Counted from the stretch's first letter, positions 34,394-42,984 are shown. The stretch is 64,000 bases of DNA from Blautia wexlerae (GCF_013300825.1 NZ_JAAIMY010000021.1:1-64000); one strand, 5' to 3'. Notes: generated by a model not told the origin, from the sequence alone. Numbers and translations: made by a program.

Positions 34394-35479
34394 TCACAGT
34401 TCAAACCTCTTTTTTCTTAGTATAGTTCTTCTATTCAAAGATTTTTCTGTAGTTTGTGATTGTTCATTTTTCCCCTGCTCTGTCCTGTCAGCTTCCTGAC
34501 TATTTTGCAACTTATCCACATCTATACGTTCACTTCCTGCCGTATTATCCACCAGATTTGCTCTTTCATTCATCAAAAATGCGGATACTTCCGTTTCTTT
34601 TCTCTTAGATGCACAATCCAACGCAGAATCAATTCCCTCCAGTGTCCAGAGTTTTTGCGAGGATATCACTTCCAATCTGTGCATATCCTCCTGCTTTACC
34701 AGATATTCTGCAATATCTCCCAGATTCTTACGGATATATTCCCTGTAATTCTCCCTGGCTTTCCCGGTCAGTTCATAAGGAAACTCCAGTCTGCCAAATG
34801 ACATATCAACCAGAACTTCCAGCTTATCCATGGCTACCGCCATTTCAAAAAGCCTGTCATATTCCTGATAATTCAGCTCCTTATCATAAAAACACTGCCT
34901 GTAATTACTGCCTGATCCATGATATTCCGTATACAAAATACGCGCCGGAGTGTTCTCAACCGCCTCATCATAATGCTCCGGAAATACAAGTCTGGCTTCT
35001 TCATACTCATAAAGAAAGTTTACATCTATCCTCTGCCACATCTCGCCCAGCATTTCCTTAACGCCTGACTTCTTTCCCTGTCTCATATGAACAGTCAGCT
35101 TCTCCAATGCATGGCAGCCTGTAAATGCACCACAGCCTATCTGCATCAGGCTGTCAGAAAACTCCAGCTTTTTCAGATTCCCGCAGCCATAAAAAATATA
35201 TCGTCCAATCTCTTTTAAAGTGTAAGGAAAAACAATCTCCTCCACGTCATTTCCTGCCAGAACATGCTCTTCTCTGCCAAACCCAAGACCCTCTGACACT
35301 TCCCACAGGCTGGCATTTTTCAGTTCTTCTTTCTCATCCATATGACTGGAGAATGCATACGGTGCCGCACTAATTACCAATTTGTCATCTATCATTCCCG
35401 GAATCTCAACTCTGCTTTCTATTCCAAAACACCGCAGAATTTCAATCCCGCCAGATTTCTCTCTGTAGTAAATCTTCAT
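34394..35479 (-). CDS. Leucine-rich-repeat (BspA type) protein
   Basis: A 361-residue cytosolic protein without signal peptide. Residues 60-135 hold BspA-type LRR units (VEEIVFPYTLKEIGRYIFYG, then LKKLEFSDSLMQIGCGAFTG, then LEKLTVH). The middle is helical, resembling ankyrin-like units near SAFLMNERANLVD, and the C-terminal 60 residues are polar and low in complexity, ending in basic residues. It lies 21 bases upstream of the VWA gene, so LRR, VWA and MoxR form one operon. It could recognise the protein that the pair works on. Confidence 0.72.
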   Translation of the reverse strand: MKIYYREKSGGIEILRCFGIESRVEIPGMIDDKLVISAAPYAFSSHMDEKEELKNASLWEVSEGLGFGREEHVLAGNDVEEIVFPYTLKEIGRYIFYGCGNLKKLEFSDSLMQIGCGAFTGCHALEKLTVHMRQGKKSGVKEMLGEMWQRIDVNFLYEYEEARLVFPEHYDEAVENTPARILYTEYHGSGSNYRQCFYDKELNYQEYDRLFEMAVAMDKLEVLVDMSFGRLEFPYELTGKARENYREYIRKNLGDIAEYLVKQEDMHRLEVISSQKLWTLEGIDSALDCASKRKETEVSAFLMNERANLVDNTAGSERIDVDKLQNSQEADRTEQGKNEQSQTTEKSLNRRTILRKKRFEL

Positions 35480-35524
35480 TTTCTCATTTCTCCCCGAAGA
35501 TATTTTCTCTCAAAGCACATAAAA

Positions 35525-35561
35525 TCATCCCTGAAAAGTATAATACTTCCCAGGGATTTTT
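35525..35561 (-). terminator. Terminator downstream of the metallophosphoesterase gene
   Basis: ATCCCTG/CAGGGAT hairpin with an inner AGTAT/ATACT pairing, followed on the minus strand by GATTTTATG. On the plus strand the same hairpin is followed by six T. Confidence 0.7.
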
Positions 35562-35575
35562 TCCAGACAATATAA

Positions 35576-36274
35576 TTAGCGTAAAACCAACTCCGGTTTA
35601 AAATTCAGATAGTCTCCTGACACCAGCTTGTACTCTATTCCATCCACATAGCCTTTAAAGCTGTCATCATATCGCTTCTCTCCATGACAGTGAGAATAGA
35701 TTACCTTCTCGGCGCCAAATTCCTGTGCCATCAGGGTAAACGGACTCTCCATCTCTCCAATACTTGTAGGCGGATAATGAAGAAACATGATAAACTTCTC
35801 ATATCCTGCAGCCTTCGCCCCTTCAAAAGAGCAGCGCAGCCGCCCCAGCTCCCGCTCCCGGATCTTCAAGAAATGCTCATAGCTGTCTTTTCCTTCATAA
35901 CAGTAGCCCTTGGTTCCCACCAGCGCATAATCCTCATATGTATAAAAATTATTCTGCAAAAATTCCAGCTTTCCCCAGAACATCTCATTCAGATCTTCTG
36001 TCTTCTTTGCATCCCAGAACATATCGTGATTTCCCCGAAGCAGAATCTTCCTGCCCGGCAGAGCCATAATAAAATCCAGATCCGCCTGACACTCTGCAAG
36101 ATCTCTCCCCCAGGAATGATCTCCGGTAATCACTACTGTATCATTCTCTGTCACTCTCTTCTTCCAGTATTTCTCAATCTTAACTACATGATTCTTCCAT
36201 CTTTTATCAAATACATCCATAGGTTTATTGACTGTAAACGAAAGATGAAAATCACCGATTGCGTATAGGCTCAT
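35576..36274 (-). CDS. Calcineurin-like metallophosphoesterase
   Basis: A 232-residue phosphoesterase. The metal-site motifs are all there: IGDFHL (D-x-H), VVITGDHSWGRD (GD-x-x, with Asp and His), LRGNHDMFW (GNHD), FLHYPPT and YSHCHGEKR (GHxH-like). Members hydrolyse varied phosphomonoesters, diesters or nucleotides; the substrate is not visible here. A GGAGAG ribosome site precedes the start. It follows the acetyltransferase gene by 31 bases on the same strand. Confidence 0.88.
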   Translation of the reverse strand: MSLYAIGDFHLSFTVNKPMDVFDKRWKNHVVKIEKYWKKRVTENDTVVITGDHSWGRDLAECQADLDFIMALPGRKILLRGNHDMFWDAKKTEDLNEMFWGKLEFLQNNFYTYEDYALVGTKGYCYEGKDSYEHFLKIRERELGRLRCSFEGAKAAGYEKFIMFLHYPPTSIGEMESPFTLMAQEFGAEKVIYSHCHGEKRYDDSFKGYVDGIEYKLVSGDYLNFKPELVLR

Positions 36275-36305
36275 TGTACACTCTCCTGTCTGTTCTGATT
36301 GTTAA

Positions 36306-36824
36306 TTATTTTTCAATCTTGATGCTCATAGCATGCCAGGCTTCTCCGCCCCAGGTGGAATTTGCCTGGCCCAGATCTGTAAAGCCAAATTTCTCATACA
36401 TCTTCACTTTTTCATCCAGACAGGTGAGGAAAAGTTTCTTTCGTCCTTTTTGAGCTTCCCTCTGGCAGTATCTGGATACCAGTTCACGGCCCAGGCCCTG
36501 CATACGATATTCCGGACGGACGTCCAGACCCAGAAGCATGATATTTTTGCCTTCAGGATTACTCAGAGAAATATCTGTGAAGAATTCATCTCTGAAAGCC
36601 TCCTCATCTGTAGGAACTCCATTAAGAAATGCAGCCAGCTTTCCGGTTTCCTTATCCTCAGCTACCAGAAATGTTTCTGCTGTTGCTTTTATTCTCTCTG
36701 TCAGACTTTTCGGAGAACATGCCTCATTTGGCGGGAAACAGATCTGCTCGATCTCTATCGCCTGCTGTGTCTCCTCCGGTCTGATACATCTGAATTCAAA
36801 TCTATCCATATTGTTTGTACTCAT
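36306..36824 (-). CDS. GNAT-family N-acetyltransferase
   Basis: A 172-residue acyl-CoA-dependent acetyltransferase. The GNAT acetyl-CoA motif is LGLDVRPEYRMQGLGRELVSRY, and the strand before it ends in NIMLLGLDV. The C-terminal part (KLFLTCLDEKVKMYEKFGFTDLG) is the usual beta-bulge region. The acceptor is unknown. AGGAGAAGG precedes the start. It lies 76 bases after the small Cys protein gene. Confidence 0.9.
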   Translation of the reverse strand: MSTNNMDRFEFRCIRPEETQQAIEIEQICFPPNEACSPKSLTERIKATAETFLVAEDKETGKLAAFLNGVPTDEEAFRDEFFTDISLSNPEGKNIMLLGLDVRPEYRMQGLGRELVSRYCQREAQKGRKKLFLTCLDEKVKMYEKFGFTDLGQANSTWGGEAWHAMSIKIEK

Positions 36825-36900
36825 TTTATTATCCTTCTCCTGTTATCTTGTTATTTCCTGCATATTCGGGATCTGCAAGTTTCCCATATAGTTGTTTTAT

Positions 36901-37137
36901 CTACATCGGGCAGCTTCTCTTTGATTTCTCATCCAAATCTTCCCGTACGTAGTGTGCATTAAACTCCATGTTAATGTCGCGGATTTCCTTTGTACCATCA
37001 ATATATTCCTGATACATCTCTGTCAGTCCCGCCATACAGCCATCACAGCTTGCAGAAATATTTCCAAAAGATTCTTCCACAATCTGTTTTCTTTCCTCTC
37101 TGGTTGTGTCCTTTATCAAAATACTCTTAATTTCCAT
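36901..37137 (-). CDS. Small conserved-looking protein with a CxxC pair
   Basis: A 78-residue protein that I do not recognise. It has SASCDGCMAGLTEMYQEYIDG (CxxC after an acidic helix) near its middle and a helical C-terminal part ending RSCPM. The frame is open 45 codons further upstream, but the ATG at 37137 has a GGGGTGAAGG ribosome site and the upstream part looks non-coding. The third Cys close to the C terminus could join the CxxC in metal binding or redox activity. Confidence 0.55.
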   Translation of the reverse strand: MEIKSILIKDTTREERKQIVEESFGNISASCDGCMAGLTEMYQEYIDGTKEIRDINMEFNAHYVREDLDEKSKRSCPM

Positions 37138-37343
37138 AACCTTCACCCCGACTTTCTTTGGTATTCTTTTGATATTTCTTTCCTCATACCTTTTATTTGA
37201 TTGTAACATCTGAAAGCATTTTTGTGAAGCTAAGAAACAGGCATAAAAAACGGTCTGATTACATTCTCTCAAAATATGTCAGTTTAAAGTGTTAAAGTAC
37301 TGGAATTTTAGATAACACCATGTTATACTTGTAAAGGAAAATG

Positions 37344-37403
37344 TGCAGGCAGTCCGGTCAGGTATAAAGTATTCCTGAGTTCCGGCATTATCAAAGACCT
37401 GCA
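37344..37403 (+). promoter_or_regulatory. Nested inverted repeats in the DAHP synthase leader
   Basis: Three nested pairs: TGCAGG/CCTGCA outermost, CCGG/CCGG in the middle and CAGG/CCTG innermost, spanning 60 bases and ending 25 bases before the start codon. The transcript would fold into one long imperfect hairpin. No terminator run of T follows, so control of translation or RNA stability is more likely than attenuation. Confidence 0.45.
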
Positions 37404-37428
37404 TGTACTTATATGGAGGAAACAGATC

Positions 37429-38460
37429 ATGTCTATGAAAATCAATCACGAGCTCCCTTTACCGGAGGTTCTGAAATCTCAGTACCCTCTCAGCCAGGAA
37501 CTCAAAGAAGTAAAAAAACAGCGCGATGAAGAAATACGCCGTATCTTCACCGGTGAATCAGATAAATTTATCGTCCTTGTAGGACCTTGTTCCGCTGATA
37601 ACGAAGATACAGTCTGCGAATATGTACGCAAACTGAAAACAGTGGCAGATAAAGTCTCTGACAAACTGATGATCATCCCGCGAGTTTATACAAATAAGCC
37701 CCGTACCACAGGTGACGGTTACAAAGGAATGCTTCATCAGCCAGACCCTGATAAGGCTCCTGACCTTCTTGCCGGAATTATTGCTATCCGCAAGATGCAC
37801 ATGAGAGTTATGCAGGAGACAGGACTCTCTTCTGCAGATGAGATGCTTTATCCTGAAAACCGCAGCTATCTGGATGATATTCTCTCCTATGAAGCTGTAG
37901 GTGCACGTTCTGTGGAGAACCAGCAGCATCGTCTCACTGCCAGTGGCATGGATATTCCTGTCGGTATGAAGAATCCTACCAGCGGTGATCTCTCTGTTAT
38001 GCTGAATTCTGTCACTGCTGCACAGCATCCTCACCACTTCATCTACAGAGGAAATGATGTGGAAACTTCAGGAAATGATCTGGCACACACAATTCTCAGA
38101 GGTGGTGTAAACCAGTACGGACAGACTATTCCTAACTACCACTATGAAGATCTGATACATCTGTCTGCTTTGTATGCCAAAAAGGACCTTAAGAACCCTG
38201 CCATCATCATAGATGCCAACCACTCAAACTCCAACAAGCAATACAAGGAACAGATCCGTATTGTTTCAGAAGTACTTCACAGCCGTAACTATAATCCAGA
38301 CCTCAGAAAGCTGGTTAAAGGTGTTATGATCGAAAGCTACCTTCTCGAAGGCCGCCAGGATATCAGTGATCATATGACTCCTGGCTGTTCCATCACAGAT
38401 CCTTGCCTCGGATGGGAAGATACAGAACGGCTTATCTATGATATTGCTGAGAAATGCTGA
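37429..38460 (+). CDS. aroF: 3-deoxy-7-phosphoheptulonate (DAHP) synthase, class I
   Basis: A 343-residue enzyme that condenses phosphoenolpyruvate with erythrose 4-phosphate, the first step of aromatic amino acid synthesis. It is of the AroF/G/H type: FIVLVGPCSADN, MIIPRVYTNKPRTTGDGYKG, GARSVENQQHR, GMKNPTSGD and IIDANHSNSNKQY are family signatures for substrate and metal binding. The ATG follows TATGGAGGAAAC. Which amino acid feeds back on it cannot be told. The DUF5714 gene overlaps its end by 7 bases. Confidence 0.96.
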   Translation: MSMKINHELPLPEVLKSQYPLSQELKEVKKQRDEEIRRIFTGESDKFIVLVGPCSADNEDTVCEYVRKLKTVADKVSDKLMIIPRVYTNKPRTTGDGYKGMLHQPDPDKAPDLLAGIIAIRKMHMRVMQETGLSSADEMLYPENRSYLDDILSYEAVGARSVENQQHRLTASGMDIPVGMKNPTSGDLSVMLNSVTAAQHPHHFIYRGNDVETSGNDLAHTILRGGVNQYGQTIPNYHYEDLIHLSALYAKKDLKNPAIIIDANHSNSNKQYKEQIRIVSEVLHSRNYNPDLRKLVKGVMIESYLLEGRQDISDHMTPGCSITDPCLGWEDTERLIYDIAEKC

Positions 38461-39203
38461 TTTTTATGGATAATACAAATAATTCCTGCTGTTGTGGAGA
38501 GACAGAACATTTTTCAGGCTGCCTGATCTGTGGAGCACCGGTCACATACAGCGTCGAAAGTTCTGTGAAAACCTGTAGCATCTGCCACAAAGAGCAGCTG
38601 ACAAATGCTGTCTGTGAAAATGGCCATTTTGTCTGTGATGCCTGTCACAGCTATGGTACTTATATACCGGTGATCATAGCCCTCAGAAGCAGCACAGAGA
38701 AGGATCCCCTGCTGCTTCTGGAAGAGATCATGGACCTTCCTTCTGTCCACATGCATGGACCTGAACATCATGCCATTGTTCCCAGTGTTCTTCTGACTGC
38801 ACTTCGCAATAATGGAGAGCGTATGAATTACGATACCGCATTATCTGAAATCTGTAAAAGAGCGAGGCAGGTTCCCGGTGGTACCTGCGGTTACTGGGGA
38901 GTGTGTGGTGCAGCAGCAGGTGCCGGAATCTTTATGTCTGTTATGACCGGATCCGGTCCCCTCCATAAGGATGCATGGCCCTTTCCTCAGAAGCTTGTCT
39001 CTGTTATTTTATCCAAACTGGCTGATGTTGGTGGTCCGCGCTGCTGTAAACGCACCAGCAGAATTGCTATTGAAGAAGCGATCAGGTTTTACAGGCAGTT
39101 CAGCTCTGTAAAGATTCCGCTGTCTTCTGTACTATGTAAATATTTTGAAGATAATAAAGAATGTATCAGAGAGGACTGTCCGTATTATCCTGTGAACAAA
39201 TAA
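38454..39203 (+). CDS. DUF5714 family Cys-rich protein
   Basis: A 249-residue protein of the DUF5714 type. The N-terminal 65 residues carry five or six Cys pairs (CCCGETEHFSGCLICGAP, CSICHKEQ, CENGHFVCDACHS), probably one or two zinc sites or a cluster. The rest is a conserved domain with GTCGYWGVCGAAAGAGIFMSV and GPRCCKRTSR. The function is unknown. It overlaps aroF by 7 bases; an ATG 12 bases inside (38466) is an equally possible start, and neither has a strong ribosome site. A terminator follows. Confidence 0.78.
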   Translation: MLIFMDNTNNSCCCGETEHFSGCLICGAPVTYSVESSVKTCSICHKEQLTNAVCENGHFVCDACHSYGTYIPVIIALRSSTEKDPLLLLEEIMDLPSVHMHGPEHHAIVPSVLLTALRNNGERMNYDTALSEICKRARQVPGGTCGYWGVCGAAAGAGIFMSVMTGSGPLHKDAWPFPQKLVSVILSKLADVGGPRCCKRTSRIAIEEAIRFYRQFSSVKIPLSSVLCKYFEDNKECIREDCPYYPVNK

Positions 39204-39216
39204 CTATTCATAAAAT

Positions 39217-39267
39217 AAAAAACAGAACGAAATCCGACTGATAGTCAATGGGTTTCGTTCTGTTTTC
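39217..39267. terminator. Bidirectional terminator between the DUF5714 and AMP-ligase genes
   Basis: AAAACAGAACGAAA-T-CC and GG-G-TTTCGTTCTGTTTT form a stem of about 15 base pairs with A and T runs at the two ends. It serves both convergent operons, including the eight-gene molybdenum-enzyme operon. Confidence 0.9.
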
Positions 39268-39278
39268 TAATAGTTTCT

Positions 39279-40475
39279 CTATAAAATAATACGTTTCGCA
39301 GGATACAATGCCCTATCGCTCCATTCTGCTTTTCTGCAGTCCAAAGAAATAATATTCTTCTCTGTGCAGACATTTCTGATCAGTTCTTCTCCGTTATCTG
39401 ATATAAAAAGTGCTGTGATTTCTTTTTTCCCTCCAACACTCCTTACACAGTAATCTACCAGTTCCGGAAACTGAAACAGTAATTCATCCATTTCTCTCAT
39501 ACTTTTGGACTGGTCGATGCGCCTTACAAAATCCAGACGCCTTACCTCACTTCCGCAGATACATTTTCCGGGGATGATACGTGTATGATCGCCGGTTCTG
39601 TATCTGATCAGAGGCTGTGCCTCCATCCCAATGGTTGTGATCACCAGTTCTCCCCATTGACCGTCAGGCAGAACATTTCCCTCTTTATCTATGATCTCTA
39701 TGATACAGTGATTCTCTCGCATGTGCATGCCCTCATGAGCCTGACAGCAGATCGCGCCCCCAAGTCCCATCTCTCTGGAACCATAATGAGGCCAGAGTGG
39801 TGTTCCCAGAATTTTTTCTATTTCTTTCATTACTGTTTCCGGACAGGCATCCCCTGATATCAGTGCTCTCTTTATACTTCCTTTTCCACACATTCTGAGC
39901 ATGGAAAGCAGTGCTGTCGGCATACCTACATAAGTGTCCGGCTGTTCCTCTTCCAGAATTGTTTTTAACTCACCATAGGTTTTACTGTTCCCGGTTAAAA
40001 GGGGATGTGCGCCTATACGTCTGATTGCTTCAGCGATCAGCTCTCCCAATCCAAAAGGACCGGAAAACGGCATGGCAACCATAGTCCTGCTTCCCGGATA
40101 AATAAACTCACCAAGTCCGGCCATAAAAAGTTCTATGGTATGTTCACAATCTCCTTCTGTATAAAATACACGTTTACCTGCACCGGTTGTTCCGCTTGTC
40201 TGTTCTGAAATGATCCTCTGTATTTCTCCCTGAGAGCACAGTAACATCCTGCCCCCTTTCTGAGCAAGGTCGGATTCCGTTGTAAAGGGAAAGTTTTTCA
40301 GATCAGCAAGGCTTTCCAGCCTTTCCGGCAGATCCCTGTAAAATCCCTGCCTTTCTTTTTCTCTTTTCAGAACAGCATTCAGTTTATCCAGCTGTATTTT
40401 GTTTATTGTTTCCCTTGTAATATCTGTAATTTCTTCCTGCTTACAGATCATTGCATCTATATTGGATCGTTTCAC
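39279..40475 (-). CDS. PaaK-like AMP-dependent ligase (DVU_1553 family)
   Basis: A 398-residue adenylate-forming enzyme related to phenylacetate-CoA ligase. The ATP loop is IISEQTSGTTGAGKRVFY, HYGSREMGLGG and LIRYRTGDHTRIIPG are the A5/A7-type motifs, and the C-terminal domain is short, with no clear catalytic Lys motif seen. The start codon is GTG, overlapping the TGA of the radical SAM gene (GTGA). It is the last gene of the molybdenum aldehyde-oxidoreductase operon. It may activate a carboxylate made by the oxidoreductase, or take part in building a cofactor; the acid is unknown. Confidence 0.82.
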   Translation of the reverse strand: MKRSNIDAMICKQEEITDITRETINKIQLDKLNAVLKREKERQGFYRDLPERLESLADLKNFPFTTESDLAQKGGRMLLCSQGEIQRIISEQTSGTTGAGKRVFYTEGDCEHTIELFMAGLGEFIYPGSRTMVAMPFSGPFGLGELIAEAIRRIGAHPLLTGNSKTYGELKTILEEEQPDTYVGMPTALLSMLRMCGKGSIKRALISGDACPETVMKEIEKILGTPLWPHYGSREMGLGGAICCQAHEGMHMRENHCIIEIIDKEGNVLPDGQWGELVITTIGMEAQPLIRYRTGDHTRIIPGKCICGSEVRRLDFVRRIDQSKSMREMDELLFQFPELVDYCVRSVGGKKEITALFISDNGEELIRNVCTEKNIISLDCRKAEWSDRALYPAKRIIL

Positions 40476-41797
40476 TTTCTGTATAAATAGGTTCCTTTCA
40501 GATTAGTCAGATTATATGCACAGAACGGCACCATTCCATAATCAGAATCCACTTCACAGATATAACAGCGTTTCAGACGGTCAAGATCCAGATTCCAGGC
40601 ATCCTGAAAGATCATGCCTGATACTGCAAAGGTTTCATTATGTATCCGGATCAGAAACTCATCCAGCGCATCTGTCTGTGTCATTTCTCCTTCATCATAG
40701 TTTTTTGTACTGTAGCTCCACTGATTTTCCACATACTGTCTGGAATCATCACTGGTAGTACAGCAGCATCCTTTTCCTGATTTTTTTTCAAGAAGCTTCA
40801 GTTCCCGCTCCCCTTTTCTCAGATAACTTGCATGGAAGGAGCAGTAGGGATTCTCTGCTCCGCCGCCTGCAAAATCCTCAATTTTCATCAGTCCCTCTGT
40901 CTGTTCTTCCATAAGTCTCAGCATCTTTGGTATGGTGATGGGATTTGTGGGACGCTTCTGGGAACATCTGCCAAAATAACTGATAGGCTGAAAATGTACG
41001 CCACGGACAAAGGGCATATGATCCAGACCAAATTTCAGGATATCCCCTACCTGCATATCATTTACTCCCGGCGCTATGACCGGCACAAGAGCAATACCAA
41101 GCTCCGCTTCTGAGCAGTTTAAGACCGCCTTTTTCTTCAGTTCCATCATAGCCTGTCCACGTAAAGTCTCATAAACCTGATCTGTCACACCGTCAAACTG
41201 AAGAAATACTGTATTCAGTCCTGCTTTTTTCAGCTTTCTGGCATATCCATCTTCCCTGGCAAGCCGGATCCCATTGGTATTTAACTGAAAAAATGTAAAT
41301 CCTTTTTCTCTTCCCATATGTATGATCTCAGGCAGATCATCTCTCATGGTTGGTTCTCCTCCTGAGAGCTGTATATTAAAGGGACCTCCATGAGCCATAA
41401 GAAAATCATACTGTTTTTCTATTTCACAGATAGGAAGATCTCTGTTTTCCCCGCCTTCTCCTGCTGAAGCAAAGCAGACAGGGCAGTGCATATTACAGCG
41501 TTTTGTGACTTCCAGGATCATACAGCACCCTTTTCTTTCATGTTCCTCACAGAGTCCGCAATTATCCGGACAGGATTTTTCTTTAACCTTCGGATTTACA
41601 GGAGTTTCTGCTGAGAGATTTTCTCTTCCCCAGGAAAGATAATCTGTTACATTTCCCTCCCAGATCAGAGTCTGAAATTTCCCATGAGCATTACATTCCT
41701 TTACCAGATAAATCCCGTCTTCACCAATACACTTTTTGGCAGGAACTACCTTCATACATTCCGGACAGACACTTTTTGTTTTGCCGATGGTGATCAA
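40472..41797 (-). CDS. trsS: Radical SAM protein, TrsS type
   Basis: A 441-residue radical SAM enzyme. The N-terminal 80 residues are a zinc-ribbon-like region (CPECMKVVPAKKC ... CNAHG), followed by CPDNCGLCEEHERKGCC, the [4Fe-4S]/SAM motif CNMHCPVC, and LSGGEPTMRDDLPE. The C-terminal part has GKGCCCTTSDDS and a CYICEVDSDYGMVPFC motif. I set the start at the TTG at 41797, which overlaps the TGA of the upstream gene (TTGA) with GGAG just before; an upstream start at 41869 would run into that gene in another frame. Some family members are selenoproteins; this one uses Cys. The substrate is unknown. Confidence 0.85.
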   Translation of the reverse strand: MITIGKTKSVCPECMKVVPAKKCIGEDGIYLVKECNAHGKFQTLIWEGNVTDYLSWGRENLSAETPVNPKVKEKSCPDNCGLCEEHERKGCCMILEVTKRCNMHCPVCFASAGEGGENRDLPICEIEKQYDFLMAHGGPFNIQLSGGEPTMRDDLPEIIHMGREKGFTFFQLNTNGIRLAREDGYARKLKKAGLNTVFLQFDGVTDQVYETLRGQAMMELKKKAVLNCSEAELGIALVPVIAPGVNDMQVGDILKFGLDHMPFVRGVHFQPISYFGRCSQKRPTNPITIPKMLRLMEEQTEGLMKIEDFAGGGAENPYCSFHASYLRKGERELKLLEKKSGKGCCCTTSDDSRQYVENQWSYSTKNYDEGEMTQTDALDEFLIRIHNETFAVSGMIFQDAWNLDLDRLKRCYICEVDSDYGMVPFCAYNLTNLKGTYLYRK

Positions 41798-42225
41798 AGC
41801 TCCAGTACCTCCCGTTCTGTCAGTATTTCCATAACTTTTGTATAAGTATCTGCAATAAGTCCGGGACATTTCTCCATAATTATGCCCCAGTCCAGATGAG
41901 TGATATCCTTACAGTAAAAAGCTCCAAATTCTTCCTCTGTCTTTTGGCGGAACCACTGATATAATTCCTGTACAGCCGGCTTCATCTGTGCATCTTCCTT
42001 CTCTTCAGGAGCCAGATTGCCGAGAAAATATCCGATGGCACAGGCACTTCCTGTCAGACATCCACAGGTATCTCCACAGTAACCAATTCCTCCCCCAAGG
42101 CCTCCCATTGCCTTTACAAGCTGTGGATTTTCCTCTCCTATGGTTTCCAGAGTCATAATCATAATAATTTGTGAACAATGATATCCCCTGCTTCCTAATT
42201 CCATTATTCTTTCGTAAAGATCCAT
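41794..42225 (-). CDS. C-GCAxxG-C-C family protein (DVU_1555 type)
   Basis: A 143-residue protein of the C_GCAxxG_C_C group, probable redox or metal-binding proteins. GYHCSQIIMIMTLE holds the first Cys where most relatives have GCAQ, AMGGLGGGIGYCGDTCGCLTGSACAIGYFLG carries the central Cys cluster (split by context), and FYCKDITHLDW a later Cys. It may bind an iron-sulfur or heavy-metal centre. It sits 3 bases after the methyltransferase stop and overlaps the radical SAM start, a position it also holds in related clusters. Confidence 0.85.
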   Translation of the reverse strand: MDLYERIMELGSRGYHCSQIIMIMTLETIGEENPQLVKAMGGLGGGIGYCGDTCGCLTGSACAIGYFLGNLAPEEKEDAQMKPAVQELYQWFRQKTEEEFGAFYCKDITHLDWGIIMEKCPGLIADTYTKVMEILTEREVLEL

Positions 42226-42228
42226 ACA

Positions 42229-42762
42229 TTACTCCTTTCTGCCAACCACCATGGTATAGCCTATTTTTCTGCCTTTGTATTCATTCTGTAAAAGCTTATG
42301 ATCCTCGCAGCAGAATGAATCATTCCAGATTGCTTCCAGATAATATTCTCTCCAGAGAGCAGTCTGGTCCTCCTGACAGAGAATCATAAACCCTGTTTCT
42401 TTCACAATTTCCAAAAGATTGCCCGGATCCAGATCTGACAGTAAAAGAAATCCTCCCTTTTTCAGTACACGCCAGCATTCAGAAACTGCCTTTTTCTGAT
42501 CTCTGCTGACAAAAAATGCACACTGGCTGATACAGAGATCCATACTGTCTGCTGCATACTGAAGGTCCAGAAAATCTCCCCTCTGCACCTCACTGCTTCG
42601 CGGAGCAAGATCCACCCCCTGCACATTCAGGCCAAATGCTTTCATGATCCGCACTGTCTCTCCCTCTCCTGCTCCCAGATCCAGAGCTTTCATTCCTTTT
42701 TTCAGTTCTATGCTTTTCAGAAGATGAAGTGTCTGCTCTTCCCCTCCGGGATGTCTGTTCAT
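42229..42762 (-). CDS. trsM: SAM-dependent methyltransferase (TrsM, DVU_1556 type)
   Basis: A 177-residue class I methyltransferase. Motif I is ALDLGAGEGETVRIMKAFG, followed by the acidic VQGVDLAP and the post-motif CWRVLKKGGFLLLSDLDPG. It is short, lacking the C-terminal substrate cap of many relatives. The start codon directly follows the stop of the zinc-ribbon protein gene. Its constant linkage to the radical SAM protein TrsS gave the pair their names; what they methylate is not known to me. Confidence 0.85.
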   Translation of the reverse strand: MNRHPGGEEQTLHLLKSIELKKGMKALDLGAGEGETVRIMKAFGLNVQGVDLAPRSSEVQRGDFLDLQYAADSMDLCISQCAFFVSRDQKKAVSECWRVLKKGGFLLLSDLDPGNLLEIVKETGFMILCQEDQTALWREYYLEAIWNDSFCCEDHKLLQNEYKGRKIGYTMVVGRKE

Positions 42763-42984
42763 CTATTTATCCTCCAGTGCACGTTCCACTGCCAGAACCT
42801 TTCCAAGAGCCAGCTCCTCCGGAACATAGACAAAGCCACATTTGGGACAGACCGGCATCTCAACAGGAAAACCGTTCTCCAGATACATAAATTTTGCTTT
42901 TCCTTTTACAAGAGGAACCTTGCATTTCATGCAGGTCAGCTTTCCCTCAGGATCAATGGTATAATATGTTCTCTCTGCTGCCAT
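42763..42984 (-). CDS. Small zinc-ribbon redox protein (DVU_1557 type)
   Basis: A 73-residue protein with two CxxC pairs (CMKCKVPLV and CPKCGFVYVPEELA) that should form one zinc ribbon or rubredoxin-like site. There is no signal peptide. Its ATG overlaps the TAA of the upstream oxidoreductase gene by one base (TAATG). Small size and position suggest an electron-carrier or scaffold role for the large iron-sulfur protein. Confidence 0.82.
   Translation of the reverse strand: MAAERTYYTIDPEGKLTCMKCKVPLVKGKAKFMYLENGFPVEMPVCPKCGFVYVPEELALGKVLAVERALEDK

Noticed and set aside
37344-37403. T-box or tryptophan attenuator before DAHP synthase
   Set aside because: No T-box sequence, no leader peptide with aromatic codons and no terminator with a T run were seen.
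40472-41797. Possible selenocysteine codon in trsS
   Set aside because: Some family members are selenoproteins, but no in-frame TGA interrupts this gene and the Cys positions are filled by Cys codons.
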